A stretch of 20,733 nucleotides of DNA from Alphaproteobacteria bacterium UBA6544 (lineage in GTDB: Bacteria > Pseudomonadota > Alphaproteobacteria > UBA8366), in the NCBI GenBank assembly GCA_002434595.1, contig DJKK01000036.1, positions 1 to 20,733 of the forward strand, given 5' to 3'. Under the pieces are notes generated by a model, which saw nothing but the letters and a program-made list of their open reading frames with translations, was not told the origin of the DNA and searched no databases. Positions 1 through 8,466 of the stretch are shown in pieces (positions within the stretch are counted from its first letter, which is position 1; every line of letters begins with the position of its first letter). Position numbers and translations under genes: made by a program.

Positions 1-208
1 ATACTGCGCTCTATGCGAATGGCCCCTATGACGGGCCGACCGGAATTTTTAGGTGGTAACGAGTGACCGTTAAGGCCGCTTGTGAAGACTGCTCAAGTGT
101 TCGATTCTAGTAATTGCGAAATCGCTGCTCGTCGCGTCGAATACTTCCCGTTGGCTTTTGGATTTGGGTTAACCCCTCCATCGGCAGGTGGTCAATAACA
201 TCCGCGCC

Positions 209-1570
209 TCAGTCAGCAGCAGGCGGAAAGTCAACTAGGATCCGGACGCCAGGTTGATTGTCTGAAACCATAAGCTCGGCGTAATGAAGCTCGGCGATCG
301 CCTTGCATAGGCTCAAGCCCAGCCCGTTGCCCCCGCTCGTTCGGCTTTTTTCGCCGCGGTAAAAGCGCCTGAAGACCTTTTCGCGGTCTTCGCGGGCAAT
401 CCCGGGCCCAGTGTCGGCAATGCACAGCAAGGGCGCTCCATTCGAGAATGAGGCCTCCATAGATATTATTGTGCCTTCCGGTGTGTGTCGGAGAGCATTT
501 TCGACAAGATTGGATATCAACTGCATCAAAAGATCAGAGTCGCCGAGAACGTACAGAGGCTGATCCGATATCTTCAACCGGAGTTGCTGGCCAGCATCCT
601 CTGCGGTTGGTTCGAAAGCGTCGTAGACATTGATAACGAGGTCACGCAGATCAGTTCGGCGAAACCTTTCACGCCTGTCTCCCGCTTCTATCTGAGCAAT
701 CCGCAAAAGCGCATTGAAGGTATTAATGATGTCCTCGGTCTGGGCCAGCGCGATAACAGCTTCATTTGTGTCTACAGCTTGTTGATTGGCCATTTTTTCC
801 AACCGTTGACGCAATCGCTGCAAAGGTGTGCGAAGATCATGCGCGATATCGTTGGAAATCTGGACCTGGCTTTCCATCAGGTTTTCAAGCTTTTCAAGAG
901 TATTGTTGATACTCGTCGAAACACGGTCCAGATCGTCATTCGACGTTTCATCTATCGGTATACGCGCGGCGAGTTTGCCTTCCGCGACTTCTTCCATCGT
1001 TGTCGAAATCGCTTCTATCCTTTGCTCTGTAAGGCGGCCGACCCAAACACCCGCAAAGGACCCAATACCCATGATCAGAATGAAACCTGACACAAGACTT
1101 ATTCCGAGAGCTTCAAGAACTTCAGCAATGACGTGATTTCCGGTCCCTTGAACAAGGGTATATTGGCCGAATTTTTCATCAATGATCCAGTAGCCCGAAA
1201 TCTCTTCCTCATGCTCTCCGATGATGAAAACATTTTCGGCAGAAACGTATTCACGCTGCTCCTCTCCGTCAATTTGTGTGATGTTACCCGCCAAAACCGT
1301 GCCATCTGGCCCAAGCAGCTGGAATATGCGTGCGTTTTCAAAGTTCACCCGCGCCATCACATCGACGCTTTTGACCAAGTCATCGATGCCGTTTTCTTCA
1401 AAGATTTCCAGCAGGATTTCCCTGTCGGAATTCATTTGATCGTGTAGCCAGTCACGCACCTCATAGTTGGAAAACCAATAGGCCCCAGCGAATATCACGG
1501 CCGACAGTACCGAATAAAGAAATGCAAACTGAAGCGACAGCCGCAGTGATGTTCGGCCCGACTTAAACAT
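209..1570 (-). CDS. Sensor histidine kinase of TCS1 (PmrB/QseC-like architecture)
   Basis: Inner-membrane sensor kinase that would autophosphorylate on His and pass the phosphate to the regulator encoded just upstream. The 453-residue protein has a first membrane segment at about 13-33, a periplasmic loop at about 35-148, a second membrane segment at about 152-176 and a HAMP linker at about 177-230. The dimerisation/phosphoacceptor box IAHDLRTPLQR has its His at 244. The ATPase domain shows the N box (NLVENALRHTP, about 354-364), G1 (DTGPGI, from 387) and G2 (GNGLGLSL, about 414-421), so all catalytic boxes are intact. The periplasmic loop is acidic and contains two ExxE motifs (E104-E107 and E119-E122), as in Fe(III)-sensing PmrB; that ligand is only an inference. 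The ATG lies 8 bases inside the end of the regulator gene, which indicates translational coupling. Confidence 0.95.
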   Translation of the reverse strand: MFKSGRTSLRLSLQFAFLYSVLSAVIFAGAYWFSNYEVRDWLHDQMNSDREILLEIFEENGIDDLVKSVDVMARVNFENARIFQLLGPDGTVLAGNITQIDGEEQREYVSAENVFIIGEHEEEISGYWIIDEKFGQYTLVQGTGNHVIAEVLEALGISLVSGFILIMGIGSFAGVWVGRLTEQRIEAISTTMEEVAEGKLAARIPIDETSNDDLDRVSTSINNTLEKLENLMESQVQISNDIAHDLRTPLQRLRQRLEKMANQQAVDTNEAVIALAQTEDIINTFNALLRIAQIEAGDRRERFRRTDLRDLVINVYDAFEPTAEDAGQQLRLKISDQPLYVLGDSDLLMQLISNLVENALRHTPEGTIISMEASFSNGAPLLCIADTGPGIAREDREKVFRRFYRGEKSRTSGGNGLGLSLCKAIAELHYAELMVSDNQPGVRILVDFPPAAD

Positions 1571-2234
1571 GCATGCTATACCCAGAGCCGCGCACAGTGT
1601 GGATCAATTGACGGTCAAACGACTTGTCGATTTTATTTCTCAAGCGGCTGATGTGGGTTTCAACGACATTGGTCTTGGGGTCAAAGTGAAAATCCCAAAC
1701 GCCTTCCAGCAGCATCGTCCGCGTCACGACACGTTCGGCATTTCGCATTAAGAAAACAAGTAGCCGAAACTCGCGAGGTTGCACCTGTATTGTAATCCCA
1801 GCCCTGACAACAGTGTGTTTGATTAGATCGACCTCAAGGTCTGCAAGTTGCAGTTTTGTCTCTTCGGCCTGCATGGGAGGCCTGCGCGCCAATGCTGTTA
1901 GGCGGGCCGAGAGTTCTGAAAAAGCGAAGGGTTTGACCAGGTAATCGTCTGCACCTGCTTCCAGCCCATCGACCCGATCATTGATGCCGTCCATGGCGCT
2001 CAAGAAGATGATTGGCGTGGCGACATCCGCGCTGCGAATTGATTTGACCAATGACAAACCGTCGATACCTGGAAGCATCCGGTCGATAACCATGACGTCA
2101 AAATCGCTGTCTAGCGCGCTGAGAAACCCGCTTTTGCCGTCGGCAACGTGTTCGAAAACATGCCCAAGCTCTCTCAGGCTAGAGCAGATGTAGTCTGCTG
2201 TTTCTTGGTCATCTTCCACGATCAGAACGCGCAT
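1563..2234 (-). CDS. OmpR/PhoB-family response regulator of TCS1
   Basis: Cytoplasmic transcription factor of 223 residues, partner of the downstream kinase. The receiver domain shows the acidic pair after MRVLIVEDD (E7, D8, D9), the phosphoacceptor D51 in VIDRMLPGIDG, the switch Ser79 and the conserved Lys101 in DDYLVKPFAF. A winged-helix DNA-binding domain (about 125-223) ends with the typical NVVETHISRLR and HTVRGSGY signatures. The frame stays open to 2456, but the extra 74 codons do not resemble a receiver domain and run through the divergent promoter, so the ATG at 2234 is preferred. It is about 50% or more identical by eye to the second regulator at 11996-12670. A copy of the repeated 17-bp box lies 62 bases upstream, so autoregulation is plausible. 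The divergent neighbour is a glycosyltransferase operon, the kind of target PmrA-like regulators control. Confidence 0.94.
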   Translation of the reverse strand: MRVLIVEDDQETADYICSSLRELGHVFEHVADGKSGFLSALDSDFDVMVIDRMLPGIDGLSLVKSIRSADVATPIIFLSAMDGINDRVDGLEAGADDYLVKPFAFSELSARLTALARRPPMQAEETKLQLADLEVDLIKHTVVRAGITIQVQPREFRLLVFLMRNAERVVTRTMLLEGVWDFHFDPKTNVVETHISRLRNKIDKSFDRQLIHTVRGSGYSMHV

Positions 2235-2295
2235 AGGCTCACCATAAAATGTTCGGTTTAGACTACTCCTAAATCTTTCGCTCCGCCATGGGGGC

Positions 2296-2312
2296 AAGAT
2301 TACCAATCGGTA
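2296..2312 (-). promoter_or_regulatory. Repeated palindromic operator box, copy A
   Basis: Read on the minus strand this is TACCGATTGGTAATCTT; TACC-N4-GGTA is a perfect inverted repeat. It sits in the 144-base divergent intergenic region, about 62 bases from the TCS1 regulator start and 66 bases from the GT39 start, where one bound dimer could affect both promoters. It matches three other intergenic boxes (7143, 8367, 16391). The binding protein is not known. Confidence 0.6.
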
Positions 2313-2378
2313 TAGACGTGACCACCACCGGGACAGATCGGCCGCCGTATCCAGAGCCCGAAGTTTCAAGAGGGCGCC

Positions 2379-3902
2379 ATGGTCACACTCGATACCAATA
2401 TCCCAGCTCAACACCCTTCCGTCGGTATTCGAGGCAGTTTCGGGCTCACGCTTCAAGATCGCCGGTTTCTGATCGCCGCTCTGTTAATGCTGCTGGCGAT
2501 ACGGTTGCTCTTTATGTTGTGGCTGCCATTCACGGACACAACAGAAGCACGCTACGTCGAGATCGCGCGGAAAATGATCGAGACGGGTGATTGGATCACC
2601 CCCCAGTTTGACTATGACGTCCCATTCTGGGGAAAGCCGCCGCTGCACACCTGGTTTTCTGCGCTCGGCATGCAGATTTTCGGCGTCGGTGGATTTGGAG
2701 CACGGATATTTATTTTACTCTCAGGGCTGTCCGTTCTTGGCCTGACGGGCGTGTTCATGAAGCGCTATGTGGGTGCGGAACAGGCACTGGTGGCAGTTGT
2801 CGCGTTGCTCTCGTCCGTATTATTCTTCGGTGCCTCGGCCTTCGTTATGACCGATATGGTCATGACACTCGGTATAACGCTGAGCATGGTCGCCTTTTTC
2901 ACTCAAGTAACCGATCAAACCGGCCAAAGAATATGGGGCCACCTGTTTTTTGTCGGGCTGGCCGTCGGTCTGCTGGCAAAGGGCCCAGTGGCACTTGTAT
3001 TGACGCTGATGCCAATCGGTTTGTGGATACTTCTCGGTAAACGGTGGTCGCTTGTTTGGGCGTTGCCTTGGCGTACGGGCATGGCATTGCTCTTGGCGCT
3101 AACTCTGCCTTGGTACATTGCTGCCGAGCTGAAGACGCCGGGTTTTCTGCGCTATTTCCTTATCGGTGAACACTTCGAGAGATTTACCGTATCGGGCTGG
3201 CAAGGAGACCTATACGGCTCGGGACATGCGCGGGCGAAAGGCCTGATATGGCTTTACTGGATCGCTGCGTTTTTGCCATGGACCCTGTTTGCAGGGTGGC
3301 TTGTTTGGCGCGTAAAAAAGATCGCCAAGGTCGTTAGGGAAGATACCCGCGGCTGGCACAGTTATCTTTTGCTATGGGCTCTGGCGCCAATGCTGCTCTT
3401 TACGCCAGCCGCCAATATTCTCGCCGCATATACCCTCCCTGGAATGCCGGCCGCCGTCCTTCTGCTGGTGTCGCTTTGGTCGTCGGTTCAAGGCCCCCCC
3501 GGGCGCGCTGCAAGGACGGTGTTCGGCGTCTCCATCGGTGTAGTGACAGCACTGTTTGCCACCATCACCTTGTTGTCGAAAGTTGCGCCGGAGGCACTGA
3601 ACCTGAAGTCGCAGCAGGCTCTGGTCACACAAGCTCTAGAGATCGACCCGCAGATGCGCGTCTCATATTGGGGCGGTAGAAGTTATTCCGCGGAATTCTA
3701 CACCGCCGGTAAAGCGCAAGCGATCACAGATACCGGCGGGCTTGCAGCGCTTGCCTCTGATGATGTGAGAGACGCCGTCGCCGTGTCGCCTGGTGCCCTT
3801 GACCATGTCTCTGAGGCGCTCGGTCAACGATTTACAAACCTCGGCAAATTTGGACGAAACTTCCTCTTTGTAGAGGCGGGTATCACAGGGGAAAAACCAT
3901 GA
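2379..3902 (+). CDS. GT39/ArnT-like membrane glycosyltransferase
   Basis: Integral-membrane GT-C glycosyltransferase of 507 residues that would transfer a sugar from a polyprenyl-phosphate carrier onto lipid A, a glycan or a protein on the periplasmic face. After a first membrane segment (about 29-49) comes the first periplasmic loop with D53-T-T-E-A-R and the downstream W-G-K-P-P-L motif (84-89), the acidic and KPP signatures of the ArnT/PMT families. About ten further hydrophobic segments run to residue 400, followed by a soluble C-terminal part. ArnT is slightly longer (about 550). The ATG is preceded by an AGAGGG ribosome-binding site; an overlap of 4 bases (ATGA) joins it to the GT2 gene. 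No arnA, arnB or arnD homologue is present, so the sugar need not be L-Ara4N. Confidence 0.88.
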   Translation: MVTLDTNIPAQHPSVGIRGSFGLTLQDRRFLIAALLMLLAIRLLFMLWLPFTDTTEARYVEIARKMIETGDWITPQFDYDVPFWGKPPLHTWFSALGMQIFGVGGFGARIFILLSGLSVLGLTGVFMKRYVGAEQALVAVVALLSSVLFFGASAFVMTDMVMTLGITLSMVAFFTQVTDQTGQRIWGHLFFVGLAVGLLAKGPVALVLTLMPIGLWILLGKRWSLVWALPWRTGMALLLALTLPWYIAAELKTPGFLRYFLIGEHFERFTVSGWQGDLYGSGHARAKGLIWLYWIAAFLPWTLFAGWLVWRVKKIAKVVREDTRGWHSYLLLWALAPMLLFTPAANILAAYTLPGMPAAVLLLVSLWSSVQGPPGRAARTVFGVSIGVVTALFATITLLSKVAPEALNLKSQQALVTQALEIDPQMRVSYWGGRSYSAEFYTAGKAQAITDTGGLAALASDDVRDAVAVSPGALDHVSEALGQRFTNLGKFGRNFLFVEAGITGEKP

Positions 3903-4894
3903 AGTTGGCCGCTATGCAGATGCACGACGTACGAAAAGTAGCTAGCCCAATTAGGGTGCCCGATCTCTCATTCGTTATCCCTGCGTTTAATGAAGAAGAG
4001 AACATCGCAGAGACCATCCGACGCGTCGATACCGAAGCCCGTAGCCTAGTGCGTTCCTATGAGATCATCGTCGTGGATGATGGCAGTTCGGACGGCACCT
4101 TCCAGCACGCCAAGGCCGCCGATCGTGACGTTCCAATACAGGTGATCCGATTGTCGCGAAATTTCGGCAAGGAACAGGCGATCATGGCTGGGCTTGAGGC
4201 GTCGACAGGCGCGGGCGTTGTCATTCTTGATGCTGACCTGCAAGAGCCTCTTTGCCACCTCGCAAGCATGATTCAGCACCGTGCCGAAGGGTTCGAGGTG
4301 GTTTATGCCGTGCGAGCCCATCGAGAGGATGAACCATATCTAAAGCGTCTGTTCACCCGCGTTTTCTACAAATTGCTCAATCTGGGCACCGAAGCCAGCA
4401 TTCCAGAGGATGCCCGGGATTTTCGCTTGATGGACCGGCGGGTCGTCGATGCGCTATGTGAACTTCCGGAACGCAATCGGTTCATGAAAGGGCTGTATGG
4501 CTGGGTTGGCTTCCGGACCAAAGCCATAGAAATTGAATTGGAACAGCGCGGAGGCGGTAAATCCAAGTTCGGCTTTCGGGGCCTCCTGAAGCTCGGTCTC
4601 ACGGGGATGACTTCCTTCACCAACTGGCCTCTGCGTGTCTGGACGCTGATCGGCATGAGCATCGCTACACTCTCTATTGTCTATGGGCTCTGGATTGTCG
4701 CGAAAACCATGCTCTTTGGTATTGATGTGCCAGGCTGGTCGACGCTTGCAGTCGCTGTGTTCCTTTTGGGGGGGGTGCAGCTTATCTCAATCGGCGTGCT
4801 AGGTGAGTATCTTGCGCGGGTCTTCACCGAGGTCAAAGGGCGGCCTGGCTTCATCATCGCGGAAATCCATAGCCATATCGAAGCCGAGGGGTAA
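3899..4894 (+). CDS. GT2 polyprenyl-phosphate glycosyltransferase (GtrB/ArnC/DPM1-like)
   Basis: Would load a nucleotide-activated sugar onto undecaprenyl phosphate at the cytoplasmic face, making the donor for the GT39 enzyme. The GT-A domain starts near residue 23 (LSFVIPAFNEEENI), with the nucleotide-binding DDGSSDGT at 60-67, the metal-binding DADLQEP at 111-117 and the GGGKSKF segment near 220. Two C-terminal membrane helices lie at about 245-270 and 280-305, as in GtrB and ArnC. Length 331 is normal for the family. The start is an ATG overlapping the previous stop by four bases, with AGGGGA six bases upstream. The extra 22 N-terminal residues are not conserved-looking, but no better start is visible. 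Sugar specificity cannot be read from the sequence. Confidence 0.92.
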   Translation: MKLAAMQMHDVRKVASPIRVPDLSFVIPAFNEEENIAETIRRVDTEARSLVRSYEIIVVDDGSSDGTFQHAKAADRDVPIQVIRLSRNFGKEQAIMAGLEASTGAGVVILDADLQEPLCHLASMIQHRAEGFEVVYAVRAHREDEPYLKRLFTRVFYKLLNLGTEASIPEDARDFRLMDRRVVDALCELPERNRFMKGLYGWVGFRTKAIEIELEQRGGGKSKFGFRGLLKLGLTGMTSFTNWPLRVWTLIGMSIATLSIVYGLWIVAKTMLFGIDVPGWSTLAVAVFLLGGVQLISIGVLGEYLARVFTEVKGRPGFIIAEIHSHIEAEG

Positions 4895-4896
4895 TC

Positions 4897-5283
4897 GTGT
4901 ATCAGTTCCTGAAATTCGGGTTTGTAGGAGGCATTGCAACGTTGGTGCATATGCTGATCGGGGTGACGCTTGTTCACTCTGGATGGCCTGCGCTTGCAGC
5001 AAACCTGGTCTCGTTTGTAATCGCTTTTGTCGTCAGCTTCATGGGGCACTACGGCTTTTCTTTCTCCAACCAAGAAAAAGAGATTGCCACATCGCTAAAG
5101 CGATTTGCCGTGGTGGCATGTGCCGGGTTTGTCATTAATGAAACCTTGCTCGCCTTGCTGATATGGTCGGTGCCTCTACCCCATATCGCGTCTCTGGTCG
5201 TATCGACTGGCGTCGCGGCTCTTGTGACATTTTTTGCCAGCCGGAATTGGGCGTTTCGGCGGTTGCATAAAGACCATGCCTGA
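4897..5283 (+). CDS. GtrA-like membrane protein (polyprenyl-phosphate-sugar flippase candidate)
   Basis: Small four-helix membrane protein (128 residues) of the GtrA/DPMS family, whose members are thought to move the lipid-linked sugar made by a GT2 enzyme across the inner membrane. The opening FLKFGFVGGIATLVHM, the central SFVIAFVVSFMGHYGFSF and the C-terminal FFASRNWAFRR are typical of the family. It starts with GTG two bases after the GT2 stop and has GAGGGG as ribosome-binding site inside the end of that gene. The order GT39-GT2-GtrA makes a complete donor synthesis, flipping and transfer set. Confidence 0.9.
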   Translation: MYQFLKFGFVGGIATLVHMLIGVTLVHSGWPALAANLVSFVIAFVVSFMGHYGFSFSNQEKEIATSLKRFAVVACAGFVINETLLALLIWSVPLPHIASLVVSTGVAALVTFFASRNWAFRRLHKDHA

Positions 5284-5290
5284 ACACTGT

Positions 5291-5323
5291 GCCGTGGCAA
5301 TCGCGCTTTGCAGATGCCACGGC
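5291..5323 (+). terminator. Hairpin after the glycosyltransferase operon
   Basis: Perfect 9-bp arms GCCGTGGCA and TGCCACGGC separated by 15 bases, eight bases after the GtrA-like stop. There is no strong T run after it, so it may act as a weak terminator or as a 3'-end-protecting structure. Confidence 0.55.
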
Positions 5324-5375
5324 GAAGCTATTTGCGGAAATCTAGTTCTGGCGTGTGTGACTGTGTAGCCTAGGG

Positions 5376-5409
5376 GACGGCATGGGCGTGTTGCCTGCCC
5401 TCAGCCGTC
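5376..5409 (-). terminator. Hairpin between convergent genes
   Basis: Arms GACGGC and GCCGTC enclose an inner GGGC/GCCC pair. It lies about 75 bases beyond the stop of the DUF2127-like gene, in the spacer where the two convergent operons end. It could serve either strand and no T run is seen. Confidence 0.35.
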
Positions 5410-5485
5410 TTGGGTGCCTGGTTTGTCTGGACGTATCCCGAAATAGGTTCGCCCCGATTTCTGCAGCGCCGAGAGGACTTGGATC

Positions 5486-5977
5486 TCAATCACTGTTGGA
5501 ATAGGTCTTTCGACGCATTTCAAGGACGGTCAAATAGATCACGACCAAGTCGATTACTGTAAGCAATACCAGCATCCCGCCGCCAATCGAGAACCATTCA
5601 AAGACCTGATACACAACGAAGGCGGCAAGAATGGCAATCGCAGCGATGTCCGCCCATTTTGCACCGTAGAGCAATGCCGCCACCACGCCGATGTGCAGCG
5701 CACCATGTGCCGTAAAATATGCGGTATAAAACGATAGGTCAGCTTGGGGGATCGAACCCGCCAATGACATGATCTTTGTGGCTAGAAAGTCTTTTGGATC
5801 CTGACTGAGTTCGGCCTTGAAAACCCATTCGGCGAATTTAGGCAATTGCTGCGTTGCGCCAAAGACGATTGCTGCAGCTGTTGCAAGCTGGAACAGGCCA
5901 AGAAGCCCTTTTGCAACGACCGTTAGAAGAAACAGCTGATGGGATGTAGCTTCAGTTCGTTTGTCTAAAAGGATCAC
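5486..5977 (-). CDS. DUF2127-like membrane protein
   Basis: Membrane protein of about 163 residues with four predicted helices. The first helix begins HQLFLLTVVAKGLLGLFQ, and a later AHGALHIGVVAALLYG segment matches the H-x-x-F...KG and SHG patterns I associate with DUF2127. The function of this family is unknown. The preferred start is GTG at 5977, because GGAG lies seven bases upstream and it opens just before the conserved part. An in-frame ATG at 6085 would add 36 residues without family resemblance and would begin just after the hairpin at 6098. It is separated from the COG4705-like gene upstream by that hairpin, so it is probably transcribed independently or by read-through. Confidence 0.75.
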   Translation of the reverse strand: MILLDKRTEATSHQLFLLTVVAKGLLGLFQLATAAAIVFGATQQLPKFAEWVFKAELSQDPKDFLATKIMSLAGSIPQADLSFYTAYFTAHGALHIGVVAALLYGAKWADIAAIAILAAFVVYQVFEWFSIGGGMLVLLTVIDLVVIYLTVLEMRRKTYSNSD

Positions 5978-6097
5978 ATTGCCGCTCCGGGTCGTCGCAC
6001 ATATTTCTTGGTAGACTAATCGCTCAGACCTTGTCGTACCACCGTCATGAGCCTCAAAAACTGTCCTGCCGTAACATTGCGACATCTTATTAGAAGC

Positions 6098-6125
6098 GGC
6101 CTGCTTTCGTTTCCGGAAGCAGGCC
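6098..6125 (-). terminator. Hairpin after COG4705-like gene 1
   Basis: Perfect 9-bp arms GGCCTGCTT and AAGCAGGCC with a 10-base loop, 30 bases downstream of the stop on the minus strand. No U tract follows. It is a probable transcription end or attenuator before the DUF2127-like gene. Confidence 0.5.
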
Positions 6126-6154
6126 AGTCGAGGCAGGTTACGGGTGGGGTTTAG

Positions 6155-6976
6155 CTATTCCGGGATGCGCTCCAGCCCATCCTTAGAGCGCGTCATGTAC
6201 ATGATCGTCGCGGCAATCGCGGCAAAGAAGATCAGACTTGTCACAACTGTGCCAAGACCAAGTCCACCGTTTGCCGCAGGCTGCGAAAGATAGTCGCCGA
6301 AGGATGCCCCCATGGGGCGCGTGACAATGTAGGCCAACCAGAAGGCAAGAATTCCGTTCATTTTGCCGGAGTAGAAAAGCCCCGCAATGACGGCGATGAC
6401 AGCCGCGTACATGATGCCGGAAAGAAGATATCCCGCGCCCAGACCCTCTGCGAGCTGGTCACCTGCAGAAGTGCCGAGCGCAAAGGTGAACAGGATGGCC
6501 AGCCAATAGAAAGCCTCTCTCCGGAACGTGTAGATAGAGTGGATCGACAGTGTCTTTTCTACCGCATACCAGACCGCGAAAGTCGTGGCGAGTGCTGCCG
6601 CGAACATCAGGGTGATCGGCGTAAACGACCATCCGAGGTTGTCGATGAAGTTGTCTGTAATCAACGTACCTACAACGCTCACAAGAACCACGGTCGACCA
6701 ATATATCCAAGGCACGTATTTTTGCTGCTGGAACTGGAAAACGAGTGCGATGGCGAGGAAGACAGACATTATCAACGAGGTATTGGTCAGGCCCATTCCC
6801 AAGTTGCTTGCAATTAGATCGGCAGCTGTTTCGCCGACTGTGACAGCGAGCAATTTCACCAGCCAAAAGTCCCAGGTCACCTGAGGTACCCGGTTGTAAA
6901 TTGTCTCACCGGTCGTCGTGTCGATCATCGAATGAGCGTTGCCGTCGCTCACCTGTTGTGCTGTGGTTTGTCCCAT
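6155..6976 (-). CDS. COG4705-like polytopic membrane protein 1 (fourfold repeat)
   Basis: Uncharacterised inner-membrane protein of 273 residues with about eight hydrophobic helices. Four repeat units are visible, each of the form W-x14-D with a G-[ET]-x3-D-like end. Trp falls at 38, 93, 158 and 213, and Asp at 53, 108, 173 and 228, so both series are spaced 55, 65 and 55 residues. The last unit carries TRPMGASFGD and a GGLGLG tail. A soluble N-terminal stretch of about 35 residues precedes the first helix. The frame can be read from a TTG at 6994, but ATG at 6976 is preferred because GAAAGGA sits nine bases upstream. The gene is a paralogue of the one at 8467-9228. Copy B of the repeated box lies about 167 bases upstream. 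Repeated membrane-embedded Asp residues would suit a transporter or channel, but no substrate is known. Confidence 0.85.
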   Translation of the reverse strand: MGQTTAQQVSDGNAHSMIDTTTGETIYNRVPQVTWDFWLVKLLAVTVGETAADLIASNLGMGLTNTSLIMSVFLAIALVFQFQQQKYVPWIYWSTVVLVSVVGTLITDNFIDNLGWSFTPITLMFAAALATTFAVWYAVEKTLSIHSIYTFRREAFYWLAILFTFALGTSAGDQLAEGLGAGYLLSGIMYAAVIAVIAGLFYSGKMNGILAFWLAYIVTRPMGASFGDYLSQPAANGGLGLGTVVTSLIFFAAIAATIMYMTRSKDGLERIPE

Positions 6977-7142
6977 TGGATCGGATCCTTTCAAAAGGGC
7001 ATCAAATCCGAAGTCAGAGCCTTTGCGTATATCACCCCGTCCGTGCCGACTGCTGTGCGGATTGGAAACGAGCTGGGTTGGTACCGACTTCGATAGGATC
7101 GCTTATGGTGCGTCGGTGGTTACAGTGACATTTGGCACAGCA

Positions 7143-7159
7143 TACCAATCGGTAATCTC
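7143..7159 (+). promoter_or_regulatory. Repeated palindromic operator box, copy B
   Basis: TACCAATCGGTAATCTC, with a perfect TACC-N4-GGTA core. It lies upstream of COG4705-like gene 1, which is the only gene start facing this spacer because the other side is the 3' end of an MscS gene. Identical in 15 of 17 positions to copy D. Confidence 0.6.
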
Positions 7160-7243
7160 TGATTTATCGCGGCAAACGTCTTTCGTCGCCGCGTAGGGGC
7201 GCGCCTAAAGGTTCAGGATACAAATCGATGGTAGCGACAGCGA

Positions 7244-8233
7244 TCAGGCCGGTGGAAGCGGCTGGCCTTGCTGCGTTCCGTCATCTTCTGCAGCGTCAGC
7301 GGCCGCAGCATTTGTATCTGCGCCGTTGGAGGTCACCGTCACACTCCGCTTTGCGAACTCGATACCATTTTCAGCAAAGGCTTGCTGAAGAAGGCGCAAC
7401 ATCTCGCGGCGCATCACGAACTGTTCGCCTGGGACGGACATGAACTTGAGCCGAACCATGAGCCCAAATAGATCGACGTCGTCGATACCCTGAAACTTCA
7501 GTGGTTCCAGGATATAGGGCCCGAACTCTTCCTCTTCCATGATTGACGCAGAAACCTGTTTGACGATCTTCTTCACCTTCAACACATCGGTATCGAGCGG
7601 TAGCTGGAACTGGAACTTCACGATGACCCAATCCCGGCTATAGTTCGTGATGGAAGGAACAGCACCATAAGGGATTGTGTGCAGCGCGCCCCGGTGGTGC
7701 CGAACCTGCATAGATCGGAGGGAAAGGCGCTCGACCGTACCGCGCAGATTTCCAACTTCGACGTATTCACCGATACGAAAGGCGTCATCAATCACATAGA
7801 ATATGCCGGCAAGAATGTCTTTCAGAAGGCTTTGTGCTCCAAGCCCGATCACAAGTCCGACAACGCCAGCTCCTGCAAGCATGGGGCCCAAATCCACCCC
7901 GGCTTGAGACAGCGCAATCAAGCCCGCTAACAGGATCAATGCGCCCCAAAGAACACCCTGAACAAGTGATATGACACTGATGGCACGCGACGCCTTCACC
8001 GGTCGACCTGTCCCGGCGGTGACAGTTTCACTATCTTGCGTAAGCTGACGCTTTAAGAGCGCCGAAAACGAGATGATCCCTGTTCCGCCGATAATCAGAA
8101 CAAGCAGTACCTTGGTCAGTGGCGTTAGAACTTTAGTCTGACTGTCAAGCAACAGGTCCCCAAACTGAAACTCCAAGACTGCCAAGGCAGCGAGCACAAA
8201 AACAAGTCCGATCCAGCGTGTGTGTCGTTTCAT
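7244..8233 (-). CDS. MscS-family mechanosensitive channel 1
   Basis: Small-conductance mechanosensitive channel of 329 residues that would open under membrane tension and release solutes during hypo-osmotic shock. Hydrophobic helices are at about 7-21, 40-58 and 87-110. The pore helix (about 115-135) is rich in Gly and Ala, followed by GAQSLLKDILAGIF (132-145), the hallmark of the MscS pore exit. The beta domain then shows FRIGEYVEVGNLRGTVE and the IPYGAV segment, and the mixed alpha/beta C-terminal domain ends in an acidic low-complexity tail of Ala/Asp. Start is the ATG at 8233; no strong ribosome-binding site is seen. The gene is divergent from COG4705-like gene 2, and copy C of the repeated box lies in the shared 233-base promoter region. 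Confidence 0.92.
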   Translation of the reverse strand: MKRHTRWIGLVFVLAALAVLEFQFGDLLLDSQTKVLTPLTKVLLVLIIGGTGIISFSALLKRQLTQDSETVTAGTGRPVKASRAISVISLVQGVLWGALILLAGLIALSQAGVDLGPMLAGAGVVGLVIGLGAQSLLKDILAGIFYVIDDAFRIGEYVEVGNLRGTVERLSLRSMQVRHHRGALHTIPYGAVPSITNYSRDWVIVKFQFQLPLDTDVLKVKKIVKQVSASIMEEEEFGPYILEPLKFQGIDDVDLFGLMVRLKFMSVPGEQFVMRREMLRLLQQAFAENGIEFAKRSVTVTSNGADTNAAAADAAEDDGTQQGQPLPPA

Positions 8234-8366
8234 AAATGCGAGTGCCGTTTCTATATATGGCTGAATGTTACCGGGGAATGGGATGCCAAGGGCCCAAGAG
8301 GTTCAGCGGGTTTCCAAGGAAAACTATCATCTCATCAGGAAAAAGGGTTCAACTGAATTCAGAACT

Positions 8367-8383
8367 TACCAAAAGGTAATCTC
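8367..8383 (+). promoter_or_regulatory. Repeated palindromic operator box, copy C
   Basis: TACCAAAAGGTAATCTC; TTACC-AAAA-GGTAA is a perfect 5+4+5 inverted repeat. It is 83 bases upstream of the GTG of COG4705-like gene 2 and 133 bases from the divergent MscS gene. It keeps all the invariant positions of the other three copies. Confidence 0.6.
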
Positions 8384-8466
8384 GTGGCAATACGCAGCAG
8401 CGACTGTAATGTTAGTGGCGTATCCAATTCTTTCGAAATTTAACATCTGTGATAATGGAGCAGACC

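Noticed and set aside
1..66. Two short open tails at the left edge (ending at 59 and 66) that could be the 3' end of a gene
   Set aside because: Only about 18-21 codons are available, two frames are equally possible and neither shows a recognisable family, so no gene can be supported.
485..1090. Long plus-strand open frame opposite the TCS1 kinase
   Set aside because: It lies wholly antisense to a kinase gene with all catalytic boxes intact, and its translation shows no domain.
2235..2456. N-terminal extension of the TCS1 regulator
   Set aside because: It lacks receiver-domain resemblance and covers the divergent promoter and operator box; the ATG at 2234 begins the canonical receiver sequence.
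2379..3902. Naming the GT39 gene arnT
   Set aside because: The GT-C fold and first-loop motifs fit, but none of the L-Ara4N synthesis genes are nearby and other GT39 enzymes share these motifs.
7168..7193. CGCGGC/GCCGCG hairpin as terminator of MscS channel 1
   Set aside because: The stem is only six base pairs with a 14-base loop and no T run, and the region is also the promoter of COG4705-like gene 1.
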